Made by a program: the position numbers and the translations under genes
Shown here: positions 8,619 to 18,235 of the stretch, piece by piece
Layout: the number at the start of each line of letters is the position of its first letter
How positions within the stretch are numbered: the stretch's first letter is position 1
The notes under the pieces: model-generated
The model's database searches: none
What the model was told of the DNA's origin: nothing
What the model saw: only the letters and a program-made list of their open reading frames with translations
Assembly: GCA_001804815.1 (NCBI GenBank)
Contig: MHBI01000016.1
Location: 1 to 46,694, forward strand
Direction of reading: 5' to 3'
From: Lentisphaerae bacterium GWF2_50_93
GTDB taxonomy: Bacteria; Verrucomicrobiota; Lentisphaeria; Victivallales; GWF2-50-93
Length of the DNA: 46,694 nt

Positions 8619-8680
8619 AAGTCAAAATTCCTTTCTGTATGATTTCACTCATTGTAACTGTAGCCAATGCGGGCTGTTTT

Positions 8681-10468
8681 TCAATCGAACCAGATCGGAG
8701 AAGACCAGGCAATCTCGTTGTCCGTCTGGACGGCGCGGACATGCCAGAAGGACGGTTGCCCGTTGACAGCATCTGTTTTCATGGAGAACTCCCTGTCGAA
8801 CGGTTTCCAGCGCCTATACAGTTCTCCGTTGCGGTGCAGTTCAACGGATTTGAACGGCATCTCTCCGGCAAGTTCGATCCCCAGCTTGCTTCTGCCTCCG
8901 GATTTCAACGTCGAGCCCATAAGCTTTCCGTCAGCGGTGAACAATAGCCTTATCCTCGCGTTTGTCGTACCGTACACCTGGCGTTTCCGGATGGCTTCGA
9001 AGATCGCTTCTTTGGTAAGCTCCCTGGCATAGACCGCGGTCAGGCCGTTCATTCCGGCATTGCCCTTGTGTCCGTCCGAATTGCAGCAGAGCCCGTACTT
9101 TAATCCGTTGCGCAGCATCCACATTCCATTCCTGTCGGCACGGCGGTTTTTAATTCCCGGCGGCCTATGCTCCAGCGAATTCTCCACGTCATACGAGCCG
9201 TGGCAGGAACATATTTCGAGAATGGTCTCGATCCCTTCGTATGGACAGCGGGGCCATTCGTTTTCCGGGAGCCTGCCGCCGTTATGGAAATGCGGGATCG
9301 TGATGTAGTTTTTCCCATTGAACGCATCCCATAATCTGCGAATATCGCAAAGTTCCGGACGGTCGATATCGGAATACGGTTCCGCGCCGGCGAAGACGAC
9401 TGCCGCATCGCCGCGGCTGCATCGGTATTCGAAACCCGGAAACGCGAGGAATCTGCCCGGCTCGCAATGTTTTTCCACCGCCTGCAGCAGAAGGTTCCAT
9501 TTCTCCTCGCCTATCTTGTTCTTCTCCTTGTCCCACGGCTGGTGGTGGTCAGTCACCGCCTGGAAGTCCAGTCTCGCGACATTGCGCGCATAGCCGAACG
9601 AATCGTCAGGCGTCATCTCCTGCTTCTCCCTTTCGATGCAGTCGTTCGAAAATGCCGAATGGTTGTGCAGGTCGCCGAAATAGACGTTCATGCCTTCGAA
9701 GACGTTATTCATAGGAGGAGATTCTCGCAGGGGAAGCCTCGCAGCCTCCACCTTCCCTTTTCCAGATGGCATTACGGCGACACGCCAGCTGTTCTTTTTC
9801 CATGGTTTCGGAACTTCCGCATCAGGACAGATATTGAAGAAGCGGTCCTGCACAAGCAGCGCATCTTCGCTTTGCCCCCTTATCAGCCTCATCGACTCGG
9901 GTTCCCTCGGAAGCACCTGGAAACTGACAGGCACCTCGACATCGGGTATCGGGCGGTCATAGCCCTTGAATGAACGGGCGAAGTCCGGCAACCCCTTTGT
10001 ACCGTCTGAAAAATAGCGGATGTGCACAGTATTGATGAAATCAGGTTTCGGGACTACCGTCGGCGCCTTGCATCCTATGCCGAAACCGTTCCTCGTCCAT
10101 CCCCACTTGATCAGTATCTCGTCACCGTCCTGCGCCTTTCCTGAAATGAAGTCCAGCACCAGCAGGCGCTGCGCCATGCCCTTGTAGCTCGACTTCTCCC
10201 TGGTCGGAAAATCCGCCACCTCCATGTCCCACTGCCGGCAGTTGTACGCGATCTCGGCGTTCGAGCAGAAGACATCGGCATATCCGCCGTCCTCCTGGTC
10301 GTACCTCGACGGCCGGTCTGTCCCCAAATATGCAGGATGATCAAGGACAATCCTCGTGCCTTCCGCGGAAAAATCCTTCCCGGCAATAATACTGATCTTG
10401 AATTCTACCGAGTCACCGGCGTAGACTTTCCCGGGACTTATCGAACAGTGCGACAGATATCTTTTCAT
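8681..10468 (-). CDS. PHP-domain metallohydrolase with N-terminal beta-rich region (DUF3604-like)
   Basis: A 595-aa protein. Residues about 1-255 are beta-rich and of unknown role; a polymerase-and-histidinol-phosphatase (PHP) domain follows. Metal-binding motifs are FGDLHNHSAFS (residues 264-274), VTDHH near 305, IPHFHNGGR near 395 and NSDGHKGN near 500. PHP domains bind two or three metals and cleave phosphoesters or related bonds. No signal peptide is seen. The ATG at 10468 follows AAAGGA. Four-base spacing rules are not met with its downstream partner (62 bases), but both share a strand and lack a terminator between them. Substrate unknown. Confidence 0.8.
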   Translation of the reverse strand: MKRYLSHCSISPGKVYAGDSVEFKISIIAGKDFSAEGTRIVLDHPAYLGTDRPSRYDQEDGGYADVFCSNAEIAYNCRQWDMEVADFPTREKSSYKGMAQRLLVLDFISGKAQDGDEILIKWGWTRNGFGIGCKAPTVVPKPDFINTVHIRYFSDGTKGLPDFARSFKGYDRPIPDVEVPVSFQVLPREPESMRLIRGQSEDALLVQDRFFNICPDAEVPKPWKKNSWRVAVMPSGKGKVEAARLPLRESPPMNNVFEGMNVYFGDLHNHSAFSNDCIEREKQEMTPDDSFGYARNVARLDFQAVTDHHQPWDKEKNKIGEEKWNLLLQAVEKHCEPGRFLAFPGFEYRCSRGDAAVVFAGAEPYSDIDRPELCDIRRLWDAFNGKNYITIPHFHNGGRLPENEWPRCPYEGIETILEICSCHGSYDVENSLEHRPPGIKNRRADRNGMWMLRNGLKYGLCCNSDGHKGNAGMNGLTAVYARELTKEAIFEAIRKRQVYGTTNARIRLLFTADGKLMGSTLKSGGRSKLGIELAGEMPFKSVELHRNGELYRRWKPFDREFSMKTDAVNGQPSFWHVRAVQTDNEIAWSSPIWFD

Positions 10469-10603
10469 CGTGATCCTTTTTTTAATGGAAGGAATATAAT
10501 TGCATCTGACATAAAATCACGCAAGCCCGCAGTTGATTTGCCACAGGCTTGCATCCGGCTACGCAAAGAGCTCTGGGATATCCTCGCACAGAGGCACAAA
10601 GTT

Positions 10604-10690
10604 AAGGTTTTTTTAAGAGAAGACAGCCTAAAGGCTGGACTCCAAAATTTGGAGTTCACACTGTTAGTGTGCGCCTTATCTTAGCGGCAT
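10604..10690. repeat. Diverged copy of MITE family B
   Basis: Shares AAGAGAAGACA, GGACTCCAA, TTTGGAGTTC and the end CTTATCTTAGCG with the 136-bp element at 46406-46541. It is shorter and lacks one terminus. Confidence 0.5.
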
Positions 10691-10753
10691 TCTCATAATA
10701 GACAGTACAACTGTATTTTAAGGATTTATGGATTGACAAAATATGTTTTTTAC

Positions 10754-10923
10754 GAGCGTGGCAACGCTCCTTGGACCGCGGTGATTCACCGTGTCGGGTG
10801 TAGCCTCCCTCACCGCTTTGTTTCGCGAAATTCATTTCGCGGCGCTTATGCTGGACGGAATAAATTCCGTCTTTAAAGGCGGCAATGAATTGCCGCACTC
10901 CATGTGCGAATTTCGCAATTCGC
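10754..10923. repeat. String of six short perfect hairpins
   Basis: Six separate hairpins within 170 bases: 10754-10769 (GAGCGT/ACGCTC), 10779-10791 (CGGTG/CACCG), 10824-10841 (CGCGAAA/TTTCGCG), 10854-10871 (GACGGAAT/ATTCCGTC), 10879-10896 (GCGGCAAT/ATTGCCGC) and 10906-10923 (GCGAATT/AATTCGC). Each arm differs in sequence, but loops are 2-4 bases throughout. No gene overlaps. The rest of 10469-11057 holds only the family B fragment and spacer. Confidence 0.75.
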
Positions 10924-11057
10924 AGAATATATCTTCTTCCAGGCGATCCCGTGGTGAAATATCCTGGACTTCGTTCATGGATTTTTCGGCTTATTGCGAT
11001 ATCTTTATCATTCAAAACTACCACTGAAATACTTAAATATTATTTGGAGAGTAATCT

Positions 11058-11930
11058 ATGAAATGGCTAATCCGCAGCTTGTGCCTGATCAGCCTGTTCG
11101 TCGGAGTTTCATTGTTTTCGTCAGCGGCCGACAACGTCAGGCAGACGGAAAAAAAGGATGGACCGGACCAGGTCGGCAAAGACAAGAAAGTCACCACGTT
11201 CCTCTACATGGGGCACAGTTTTTTCATGCCGATAGCCGAAAAGTTCAAGCAGCATCCTCCCCGCTGCGGATTCACCGGATACAGGCAGTTCACCGCGGGT
11301 GCCGGAGGCGACCAGGGAGCTCCCGGCAACATCTGGAAACGGCTTGCCGCAGACGCTCCTGTCCGCAAGCTGATCGAAGCAGGACAGGTGGATGCGATCG
11401 TCCTGACCTACTACCCGAATTCAGGAAGCGAGCTCTCCGATTACGAGCGCTGGGTGGATTACGGCCTGAAATACAATGCCGGGACACAGTTCTATGTCGT
11501 GGCGCCATGGCCGAAATACAATCATACAAGCCTGGCCGAGTTCGAAAAGGATGGCCAGAAGCATTATGCCATAATCAAGGGGATCATCGAACAGCTCCAG
11601 AAGAAATACAAGGACACGAAATTCACCTGCATACCCCAGGGACTGGGAGTCATCGAGCTAAGGCGCCGTTTCGAGAAGGGCGAGATCCCGGAGCTCGCCG
11701 GCCTCTGCAAGGAGGATGCCAGCAAAAAGGAGGGCGAATTCCTCTTCATCGACAAGCTCGGACACGGTGACAAGATGATCCACACGCTCTCACAGCTCAT
11801 ATGGCTGGCAGTGATCTTCAATGTCGATGTACGCACATACGACTGGGACACCGGCTACAAGAAGAATATCGATCTGAAGACCCTCGCCTGGCAGGTCGCA
11901 CAAGGAAGCATTGCGGCTCCGGGAAAGTAG
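11058..11930 (+). CDS. Secreted SGNH-like hydrolase, family uncertain
   Basis: A 290-aa protein with a Sec signal peptide (about 1-24, cleaved after SSA). TFLYMGHSFFMP resembles a block I with Ser54, and FIDKLGHGDKMI near residue 233 resembles the DxxH block V, so an SGNH fold esterase is plausible. The middle phrase DAIVLTYYPNSGSELSDYERWVD fits the central strand and an Asn position. It lacks the usual GDS wording, so function is inferred. GGAGAG precedes the ATG. No co-directional close neighbour. Confidence 0.65.
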   Translation: MKWLIRSLCLISLFVGVSLFSSAADNVRQTEKKDGPDQVGKDKKVTTFLYMGHSFFMPIAEKFKQHPPRCGFTGYRQFTAGAGGDQGAPGNIWKRLAADAPVRKLIEAGQVDAIVLTYYPNSGSELSDYERWVDYGLKYNAGTQFYVVAPWPKYNHTSLAEFEKDGQKHYAIIKGIIEQLQKKYKDTKFTCIPQGLGVIELRRRFEKGEIPELAGLCKEDASKKEGEFLFIDKLGHGDKMIHTLSQLIWLAVIFNVDVRTYDWDTGYKKNIDLKTLAWQVAQGSIAAPGK

Positions 11931-11936
11931 GGATTT

Positions 11937-12052
<116 letters not shown>

Positions 12053-12249
12053 CAGCTTTAGATGCGCTTCCCTTTTATTATAAAACACAACTAATCCGCC
12101 GCGGCGGACCAACGGGTTTGTTTCCGCAACAAGCGTTTTCTTGTATTTTTGAAATCAGCTCAATCTTCCTGTCTTTCCATTCGACGTTGAATGTTCGATG
12201 TTGAATGTTGGACGTTCATGTCTTCTTCCCTCCATTGCATGTCTCTGTC

Positions 12250-12301
12250 GGGAATGTATATTCCCTTCTTGCTTCGCATCAGAAAACATCAAACATATAA
12301 T
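12250..12301 (+). promoter_or_regulatory. Putative promoter and palindromic site for the CE7-like gene
   Basis: TATAAT at 12296-12301 lies 17 bases ahead of the ATG at 12319; a recognisable -35 is missing (TTCGCA at 12273-12278 has the right spacing). Upstream, 12250-12265 is a perfect palindrome, GGGAATGTATATTCCC, suited to a dimeric regulator. Confidence 0.4.
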
Positions 12302-12318
12302 GAAGTATGGAGGAAATC

Positions 12319-13614
12319 ATGTCGAAAAGAATATTGTGCCTGCTGTCATGTCTGCTGCTGACTTTAACCTTGAGCGCCGCCGAATATTCCATCCGCGGCA
12401 AAACCGACAAGGATGTGGCCATCTACAAGCCCGGCGAAAAGATGGTGTTCACCCTCCTTGTCCTTGAGAATGAGACCCCCGTTGCCGGCAAGACAGTAAA
12501 GTGGACGCGCACCGGCGACGACGGCAAGACCGAGAAAGGCGAAGGTGTCGCGGATGAAAAGGGGCTGACAATAACCACTTCGACCGACAAGCCGGGATTC
12601 GTCCGCATCCAGGCCAGCGCGTTCGGGGAAGACGGCAAGAACCTGCAGGGATTTGTCGGCGGCTGGGGAGCCAACAAGAACGGGAACATCTTCTTTGACG
12701 GCGGCGCGTGCGTGGATCCGGAAAAGCTGCAGCCGGTCGGAGAGCCGAAGGATTTCGACGAATTCTGGAAAGCCACCAAAGCCAAGCTGGCCGAGGTTCC
12801 AGTCAAGGCTGAGCGGAAAGAAGTGGCCAGCAAGAATCCCAAGGTCAAGTTATATGAGGTGAAGATCGACTGCGCCGGACCCAGGCCGGTGACCGGCTAT
12901 CTGACCATTCCCGCGGACGCCAAGGAGAAATCATTGCCGGGCATCCTGCAGTTCCACGGATACGGAGTCAGGAAGCACACCCCTCCCGGCTGGCTGAATG
13001 ACAAGGCGATTGTCTTCGATGTGAACGCGCACGGGATGGAACTCGGCCAGGATGACGAATATTTCAAGCAGCTCCAGAAGGATCTGCAGAACTACTGTTT
13101 CAAGAATGACGAGAACAAAGACCGCGAAAAAACCTACTACTACGGCATGGCAATGCGCGTGATGCGGGCCCTGGAATACGTGAAGTCCCTGCCGGAATGG
13201 AACGGCAAGGAGCTGCATAGCAACGGCGGAAGCCAGGGCGGACTGCAGGGCCTCTGGGGTGCCGCTTTGGACAAGGACGTAACCTCCAGCGACATCTGGT
13301 CTCCGTGGTGCTGCGATTTCGGCGGCATCACCCTGGGCAGGATCCGCGGCTGGCGCCCCGACTACAGTGAAACCCTGAACTACTACGATCCCGTCTTCCA
13401 TGCGAAGCGCATCAAAAGCAAGGTCCACCTCATCGCGAACTACGGCGACTACACGTGTCCGCCGTCCAGCGTGTGGATCGTCTACAACAACATCCCGCAC
13501 GACAACAAGTCAATGGAAGTGAAACAGGGCTGCACGCATTCCTATGAGATGAAGAAATGCATGAAATACGTGATCACCCCGAAGGAAATCAAGGACGTCG
13601 GCGAGAAGAAATAG
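12319..13614 (+). CDS. Secreted acetyl xylan esterase-like alpha/beta hydrolase (CE7 type)
   Basis: A 431-aa exported protein. Residues 1-20 form a signal peptide, about 22-115 an Ig-like domain (YKPGEKMVFTLLVLENETPV), and the rest an alpha/beta-hydrolase of the acetyl xylan esterase/cephalosporin deacetylase family. The triad is Ser305 in GGSQGG, Asp377 in YGDYTCPPS and His407 in CTHSYEM; HGYG supplies the oxyanion region. These enzymes deacetylate xylo-oligosaccharides. The ATG at 12319 is chosen over 12307 because the sequence GGAGGA covers 12309-12314. Upstream of the GH9 gene by about 1 kb with a minus-strand gene between, so not the same operon. Confidence 0.88.
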   Translation: MSKRILCLLSCLLLTLTLSAAEYSIRGKTDKDVAIYKPGEKMVFTLLVLENETPVAGKTVKWTRTGDDGKTEKGEGVADEKGLTITTSTDKPGFVRIQASAFGEDGKNLQGFVGGWGANKNGNIFFDGGACVDPEKLQPVGEPKDFDEFWKATKAKLAEVPVKAERKEVASKNPKVKLYEVKIDCAGPRPVTGYLTIPADAKEKSLPGILQFHGYGVRKHTPPGWLNDKAIVFDVNAHGMELGQDDEYFKQLQKDLQNYCFKNDENKDREKTYYYGMAMRVMRALEYVKSLPEWNGKELHSNGGSQGGLQGLWGAALDKDVTSSDIWSPWCCDFGGITLGRIRGWRPDYSETLNYYDPVFHAKRIKSKVHLIANYGDYTCPPSSVWIVYNNIPHDNKSMEVKQGCTHSYEMKKCMKYVITPKEIKDVGEKK

Positions 13615-13808
13615 TTCGGGAGGCACAAAGGCACAAAGGCACAAAGTGCGGGAGTGCGGGAGTGCTTAAACGCTGTCGGGATTAAGTATGGCGTTACGAG
13701 CGCATAAATAGCCTCGGGACGCCCCACGGGCCAGTTTCGGCGAAACTGGCATACTGTCTTCGTCGTCGATGAATCCACAGCGTTGACATCCACGCAGGAG
13801 AGCCTCAT

Positions 13809-14096
13809 CTATGGATTTTTCGATTTCCTGCGATACGTGGCTCCACCTCCGCCCCAATGGCCGGCGTCAATGATTACGGCGACAATGAAAAGCGCCAGCC
13901 AGCCGCCTGACAGCACATGATTGTTGTTCAGCATTGCGGCCATGTAGGCGAGTGTTGTATACGGCATGAACAAGAATCCCAGGATTGGCCACACCTGGGT
14001 ATCGAATGAACGTCCGAACCAGCCTGTGAAAATAAAGGCGAGGAACATCATTACCCGCGGCACAGCCAGTGCGATAGCTGCAAATATGCATCCCAT
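13809..14096 (-). CDS. Conserved small membrane protein
   Basis: A 95-aa protein with three hydrophobic helices (about 4-25, 36-58, 63-82), a TGWFGRSFDTQ loop and a Gly-rich tail, HWGGGGATYRRK. AAAGGAG precedes the ATG. I recall a widespread family of the same length and loop motif in diverse bacteria without known function. It is alone on this strand between two polysaccharide genes. Confidence 0.7.
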   Translation of the reverse strand: MGCIFAAIALAVPRVMMFLAFIFTGWFGRSFDTQVWPILGFLFMPYTTLAYMAAMLNNNHVLSGGWLALFIVAVIIDAGHWGGGGATYRRKSKNP

Positions 14097-14167
14097 CTCT
14101 TTTCTCCTTTGTTGGCAGACTTCCCGTCATGCATCTGAAATACATGGACTCCAAAATAGAACCACTA

Positions 14168-14368
14168 CCGTCCCATGGATGATTGGATGACCGGATTGAT
14201 GGATGGTTGGGTATCAAAGACATAAGACCAAAAACACCCTGGATAAATTATCCGAAATGTCTTTCTAATAATTCTCATGTATCTCCATGACTTCTGTGTT
14301 ATCTTGAACTCAAACCCAATCATCCATTCATCCAACAATCCATCCATCCGTCATCCTGTGGGATGACT
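14168..14368 (-). mobile_element. MITE family A, copy 1 (about 200 bp)
   Basis: Left end CCGTCCCATGGATGATTGGA and right end ATCCATCCGTCATCC, then a GTCATCC/GGATGAC hairpin. The long arms of GGATGGATTGTTGGATGAATGG type pair with each other across a variable centre. Related copies lie at 19627-19765, 32461-32760 and 40864-41064. No transposase. Confidence 0.7.
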
Positions 14369-14510
14369 CTGAAATAGAACATAAGAATCCCGGATATCAA
14401 GCGCCGGCCAAATCCTCATGCATTTCCACGGCCCGAAGCCTGGAACCTGCAGCCCATGGCTTCAACCATATCGAATTACTTTTTATTTCAAATAATTGTA
14501 TTTTTCCGGC

Positions 14511-14539
14511 TTGATACTTGCAACCGGTTGCAATATCTT
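14511..14539 (+). promoter_or_regulatory. GH9 promoter with LacI-type operator between -35 and -10
   Basis: TTGATA (14511-14516), 17 bases, TATCTT (14534-14539). The spacer contains the perfect 16-base palindrome TTGCAACCGGTTGCAA (14518-14533), filling it almost entirely. A LacI-family repressor bound there would block RNA polymerase. The inner 12 bases recur upstream of the GH130 gene at 379-390. Confidence 0.8.
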
Positions 14540-14589
14540 AGGGGCTACTCACGGAGAAAAATTTAAATGCCTACCATAGAGGAGAGCAT

Positions 14590-17500
14590 ATGATAAGGAA
14601 AGTATTTTCAGGGGGTCTGGTATTATCACTGGCCGCAATCGCATTAACCGCAATCTGCGGCGACGCAGTCGCCGCAGATGCAGCACCGGCGGCGCCGTTT
14701 GTCTTGAACGATTTCGACAAGACGCTGGATTTCACCTACGTGGACTGGCAGGACAAGGTGACGGCCGCCAACGGCCACCTCGTACTGAAGGGCGTGAAGT
14801 GCTCGGGCGGCGGCGGGGTCAACCTCAAGATGGATCTCTCGGCATATGCCAACCGCTCTCCCGCGCTCAAGATCAAGGCGAACCCGGCGAACACCGGGAA
14901 GGGGCTTTACGTAATAATCTCGGACAGCAAGGGGCACAGCGGACGCTGGACCTTCCAGACGCCGGCGCCGGCAAGTGAATTCGCCATCGTCACGGCGAAG
15001 GGTTCCGCCGCGCTCTCGAATCCTAATGTGAAGGAAGACAAGGACAGCCCTGACAAGCCGGGCGACGTGGATCTGACAAACGTCACCCAGTTCCACGTGG
15101 GCGGCGACTGGAGCAAGCAAACCCTCGACGTAGAGATCGACGCCCTGCTCCTAGTGGAGCCGGACGCGAAGATTCTGGCCGAGCGCGAGGCCTATGTGAA
15201 AGTGCAGGCCGAAGAGGCGGCCGCCGCTGCGAAAAAGGCCGAGGAGGAGAAGAAGAAGGTTGAGACAAAGCGCCAGAACATGATCCGAAGCTACAGCTAC
15301 AGCGGCGAGAATTCGCCGACCCTCGTGAACGTCTCCCTGGTCGCGCCTGACATCCTCTCACTCACCGTTGAAGCCCAGTGGATAAAATCATCGACCATTG
15401 TCAAATATGAACCTCAGGAAGGCGACCAGAAAATCGAGGAGAAATGGCCCGACGGCGGGGCAAACAACGGAATCCGCCGCGCCAAGCTCATGCGCAACGG
15501 CAAGTTCATGGGCATGCTGCAGGGGATCAAGCTCGACTGGCTGACCAACGGCGAAAACATCGCAGGCGACCCCTTCCTCTATTTCCTCGCCGACGACCCC
15601 AATAATTTCACTGTCACCTCGCAGGACGACCCGGACTTCGCCAACGGCGTCAAACCGGCAAAAATCTACCGCAAGTCCGTTCCTACCAACGTGCCGCTGC
15701 CCGGAGGCAATTATCCGACGCGCCACCGCGTCTACCTGAAGATGCCGTCCACCCTCAAGGCTGGAAAGACATATTCAGTCAAGACCGAGAAAATCAACCT
15801 CAAGAACCCGAACCCCACGTTCACCGTCGACTATGCGAAGATGCTCAGCGAGGCAGTCCACGTCAACCAGAACGGCTACCACCCGAACGATCCCTACAAA
15901 CGGGCACTGCTCTCGGTATGGCTCGGAACCGGCGGAGCATTGAAGTTCGCCGACGGCCTGAATTTCTCCATCGTCGAGGACGGCAGCGGCAAGCCCGTAT
16001 TCAACGGCAAGGTCGAGCTGGTCATGGACATCGACGGCAAGGAGGAGCTCTGGACCAAGCCCGCCAAGAACTACGCGCAGACCGCCGTATACAAGATGGA
16101 CTTCAGCGCCTTCAACACCCCCGGCACATACCGCGTCTGCGTTGATGGCATCGGCTCCAGCTACCCGTTCCAGATCGGCGAATCTGTCTGGGAAAAGGCC
16201 TTCCAGCTCCAGATGAAAGGACTCTACAACAACCGCAGCGGCATCGAGGTAGGTCCGCCCTACAGCGAATACAGGAAGCCCCGCGACTTCCACCCCGACG
16301 ACGGCACCGTCGTCACACGCGCCACCTACGACGTCCTTGAAAAAGGCCAGTATAAAATGAAGGATCTGCCCAAGACCGACACCAAGGAGGAGATCAAGAA
16401 CGCCTGGGGCGGCTATCATGACGCCGGCGACTGGAACCCGCGCCGCGTCACACACATGAACACCACCTTCTCGCAGCTGGAGCTGATTGAGATCATGCCT
16501 GAATATTTCAGCAGGCTCAAGCTCAACATCCCTCCCACTTCCGGCGAAGGCATGCCCGACATCATCACTGAAGCGCTCTGGGAAGTCGACTGCTTCCGCC
16601 GCATACAGCTTCCCGATGGAGGAATCCCCTACGGCATCGAATCGGAGACCGACCCGATGTCGGGCGAGATTAGCTGGCTGTCCACGCAGCACCTCTACGT
16701 CCTCGCCCCGAATATCCGTGACTCCTGGTTCTACGCCGCCGTGGCGGCGCGCGCTGCGAAGGTCTTGCGGCCGATCAAGCCGGAACTCGCGAAGGTCTAC
16801 GAGGACAGCGCCGTGCGCGCCTTCAACTGGGCCGAAACCGATCGCGCCAAGAGGGTCGCCGACAAGACACTCGACAAGCTCGACAGCCTCTGGCAGGCCA
16901 ACGACTGGCGCAACGCCTCGGCGCTGGTGCTCTATGACATCACAGGCGACAAGAAATACCATGATGTCTTCATGGAAGGCACCTACCTGAAGAAGCCCGG
17001 ACAGGACATCTGTTCCTGGGGCGGTGGCATCCAGACCGACGCCGCATTCCTCTATGCACGCATGGACGACGCCAAGACCGACCCTGAGATCAAGAAGAAC
17101 GCCCGCGCCGCTGTGCTCAGGCTGGCCGACTTCTCCATGGATTATGCCAGGAAAAACGCCTTCAATGTAACCTGCCGCGAAAAAGGCAGGCCCATGTTCG
17201 CCGGCTTCTTCAGCGTCTCAGGCGGCATGGAGGTGGCGCGCGCCCACTTCCTGACAGGCGACAGGAAATATCTCGAGGGCGCCATCCAGTCCTGCCAGTT
17301 CCCGATGGGGTGCAACCCGGGCAACATCGTCTATACCACCGGCATGGGCTCCAACCCCATTAAGAACCCGCTGCAGCTCGACGCCCGTTCCTCGGGACAG
17401 CCGACGCCGGTAGGGCTCTCGGTGTTCGGAAACTCCGACATATGGAACTTCCGCGGCAGCTTCTGGGACATCAACATGCAGTTCGTCAACAAGCCCGAGC

Positions 17501-17643
17501 AGCTCTGGCCCGACGTCTACGGCTGGCCGCTGCAGGAGGCCTACTTCGATGTCTGGATTCTGGTCTCGACCAACGAGTTCGTCATCGACACCTGGCAGCA
17601 GAACGTCTTCGTCTGGGGCTACCTGGCCGCCCAGAAGCGATAA
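14590..17643 (+). CDS. Large secreted GH9 family glycoside hydrolase (endoglucanase-like)
   Basis: A 1017-aa exported enzyme of glycoside hydrolase family 9, inverting hydrolases of beta-1,4-glucans and related polymers. Order: signal peptide (about 1-29); a beta-sandwich that may bind carbohydrate (38-195); an Ala/Glu/Lys-rich helical linker (197-222); a further beta domain (225-410); a CelD_N-type Ig domain starting HVNQNGYHPND (about 420-530); the (alpha/alpha)6 barrel (540-1015). Catalytic residues are D611 and D614 in HDAGDW and E996 in STNEFVID; GCNPGNIVYTTGMG matches the family's C-terminal block. GAGGAG precedes the ATG. Control is through the operator promoter at 14511. It is larger than ordinary GH9 proteins because of the two extra N-terminal domains. 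Confidence 0.92.
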   Translation: MIRKVFSGGLVLSLAAIALTAICGDAVAADAAPAAPFVLNDFDKTLDFTYVDWQDKVTAANGHLVLKGVKCSGGGGVNLKMDLSAYANRSPALKIKANPANTGKGLYVIISDSKGHSGRWTFQTPAPASEFAIVTAKGSAALSNPNVKEDKDSPDKPGDVDLTNVTQFHVGGDWSKQTLDVEIDALLLVEPDAKILAEREAYVKVQAEEAAAAAKKAEEEKKKVETKRQNMIRSYSYSGENSPTLVNVSLVAPDILSLTVEAQWIKSSTIVKYEPQEGDQKIEEKWPDGGANNGIRRAKLMRNGKFMGMLQGIKLDWLTNGENIAGDPFLYFLADDPNNFTVTSQDDPDFANGVKPAKIYRKSVPTNVPLPGGNYPTRHRVYLKMPSTLKAGKTYSVKTEKINLKNPNPTFTVDYAKMLSEAVHVNQNGYHPNDPYKRALLSVWLGTGGALKFADGLNFSIVEDGSGKPVFNGKVELVMDIDGKEELWTKPAKNYAQTAVYKMDFSAFNTPGTYRVCVDGIGSSYPFQIGESVWEKAFQLQMKGLYNNRSGIEVGPPYSEYRKPRDFHPDDGTVVTRATYDVLEKGQYKMKDLPKTDTKEEIKNAWGGYHDAGDWNPRRVTHMNTTFSQLELIEIMPEYFSRLKLNIPPTSGEGMPDIITEALWEVDCFRRIQLPDGGIPYGIESETDPMSGEISWLSTQHLYVLAPNIRDSWFYAAVAARAAKVLRPIKPELAKVYEDSAVRAFNWAETDRAKRVADKTLDKLDSLWQANDWRNASALVLYDITGDKKYHDVFMEGTYLKKPGQDICSWGGGIQTDAAFLYARMDDAKTDPEIKKNARAAVLRLADFSMDYARKNAFNVTCREKGRPMFAGFFSVSGGMEVARAHFLTGDRKYLEGAIQSCQFPMGCNPGNIVYTTGMGSNPIKNPLQLDARSSGQPTPVGLSVFGNSDIWNFRGSFWDINMQFVNKPEQLWPDVYGWPLQEAYFDVWILVSTNEFVIDTWQQNVFVWGYLAAQKR

Positions 17644-17852
17644 TGCAGCACAGGCGTAGTTCGACCTTGCTCACTACAACAGGTCTCGCCTGTGTCTTAA
17701 GAAACGCCAACACCCTTGCTGGCATTTCTTAACAATGCAACACAGGCATCTTGCCTTTGATTCTGATTTTTCTTGCCTCCGACTCTGACGGTCCAGGCAT
17801 CTATGCCTATGTCGCCTTCACCTATATTATGTATTATGCTGAATCATGAAGG

Positions 17853-17939
17853 CTGTCATCCTATTGTCATGGTAGTATTTCACCCCATGGGAAAGTAGGT
17901 TTTCACCCTATGGCGGGAATGCGTGTCCCAGGCTATACT
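17853..17939 (+). promoter_or_regulatory. Candidate activator sites and -10 for the lmo0937-like gene
   Basis: CTGTCATCCTATTGTCAT (17853-17870) matches the Pho-box consensus, two CTGTCAT heptamers 11 bases apart, at 13 of 14 positions. Two direct repeats, TTTCACCCCATGG (17878-17890) and TTTCACCCTATGG (17901-17913), follow, 23 bases apart. TATACT (17934-17939) is a good -10 with no -35, as expected of an activator-dependent promoter. 17644-17850 holds weak hairpins only (one at 17697-17730 could terminate GH9). Confidence 0.35.
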
Positions 17940-18047
17940 GTTTTCAGGGAGAAAAGAGTGAAAGTGAAGGTTCGAGATTCAAGTGGCACAATTTTCCCCA
18001 GAAAGAGATGTATTGGGTTTTAAAACAAGTAAAAGAGGAGAACTACC

Positions 18048-18200
18048 ATGTTGTACACTATAGCATTTATCCTGATTGTGCTTTGGCTGTTGGGGCTGGT
18101 TTCATCATACACGATGAGCGGACTTATCCATATTCTGCTTGTCATCGCAATCATCATGATTCTTGTGAATGTCATAGGTGGCGGCCGCAAAACAGCTTGA
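18048..18200 (+). CDS. lmo0937 family membrane protein (DUF5670)
   Basis: A 50-aa protein starting MLYTIAFILIVLWLLGLVSS and continuing SGLIHILLVIAIIMILVNV, closely matching the lmo0937 family of two-helix membrane miniproteins, whose role is unknown. Helices span about 3-19 and 25-43; the tail GGGRKTA is cytosolic by the positive-inside rule. GAGGAG lies ahead of the ATG. The frame is open for the whole family length. It is preceded by possible Pho-box and direct-repeat activator sites, consistent with a stress-induced gene. Confidence 0.85.
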   Translation: MLYTIAFILIVLWLLGLVSSYTMSGLIHILLVIAIIMILVNVIGGGRKTA

Positions 18201-18235
18201 AGGATCCTGAAAAGGTCCGACCTGTATGGCGCTAG

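Noticed and set aside
15775..16962. Long minus-strand frame opposite GH9
   Set aside because: Antisense to the well-supported catalytic domain; composition and lack of motifs fit a shadow.
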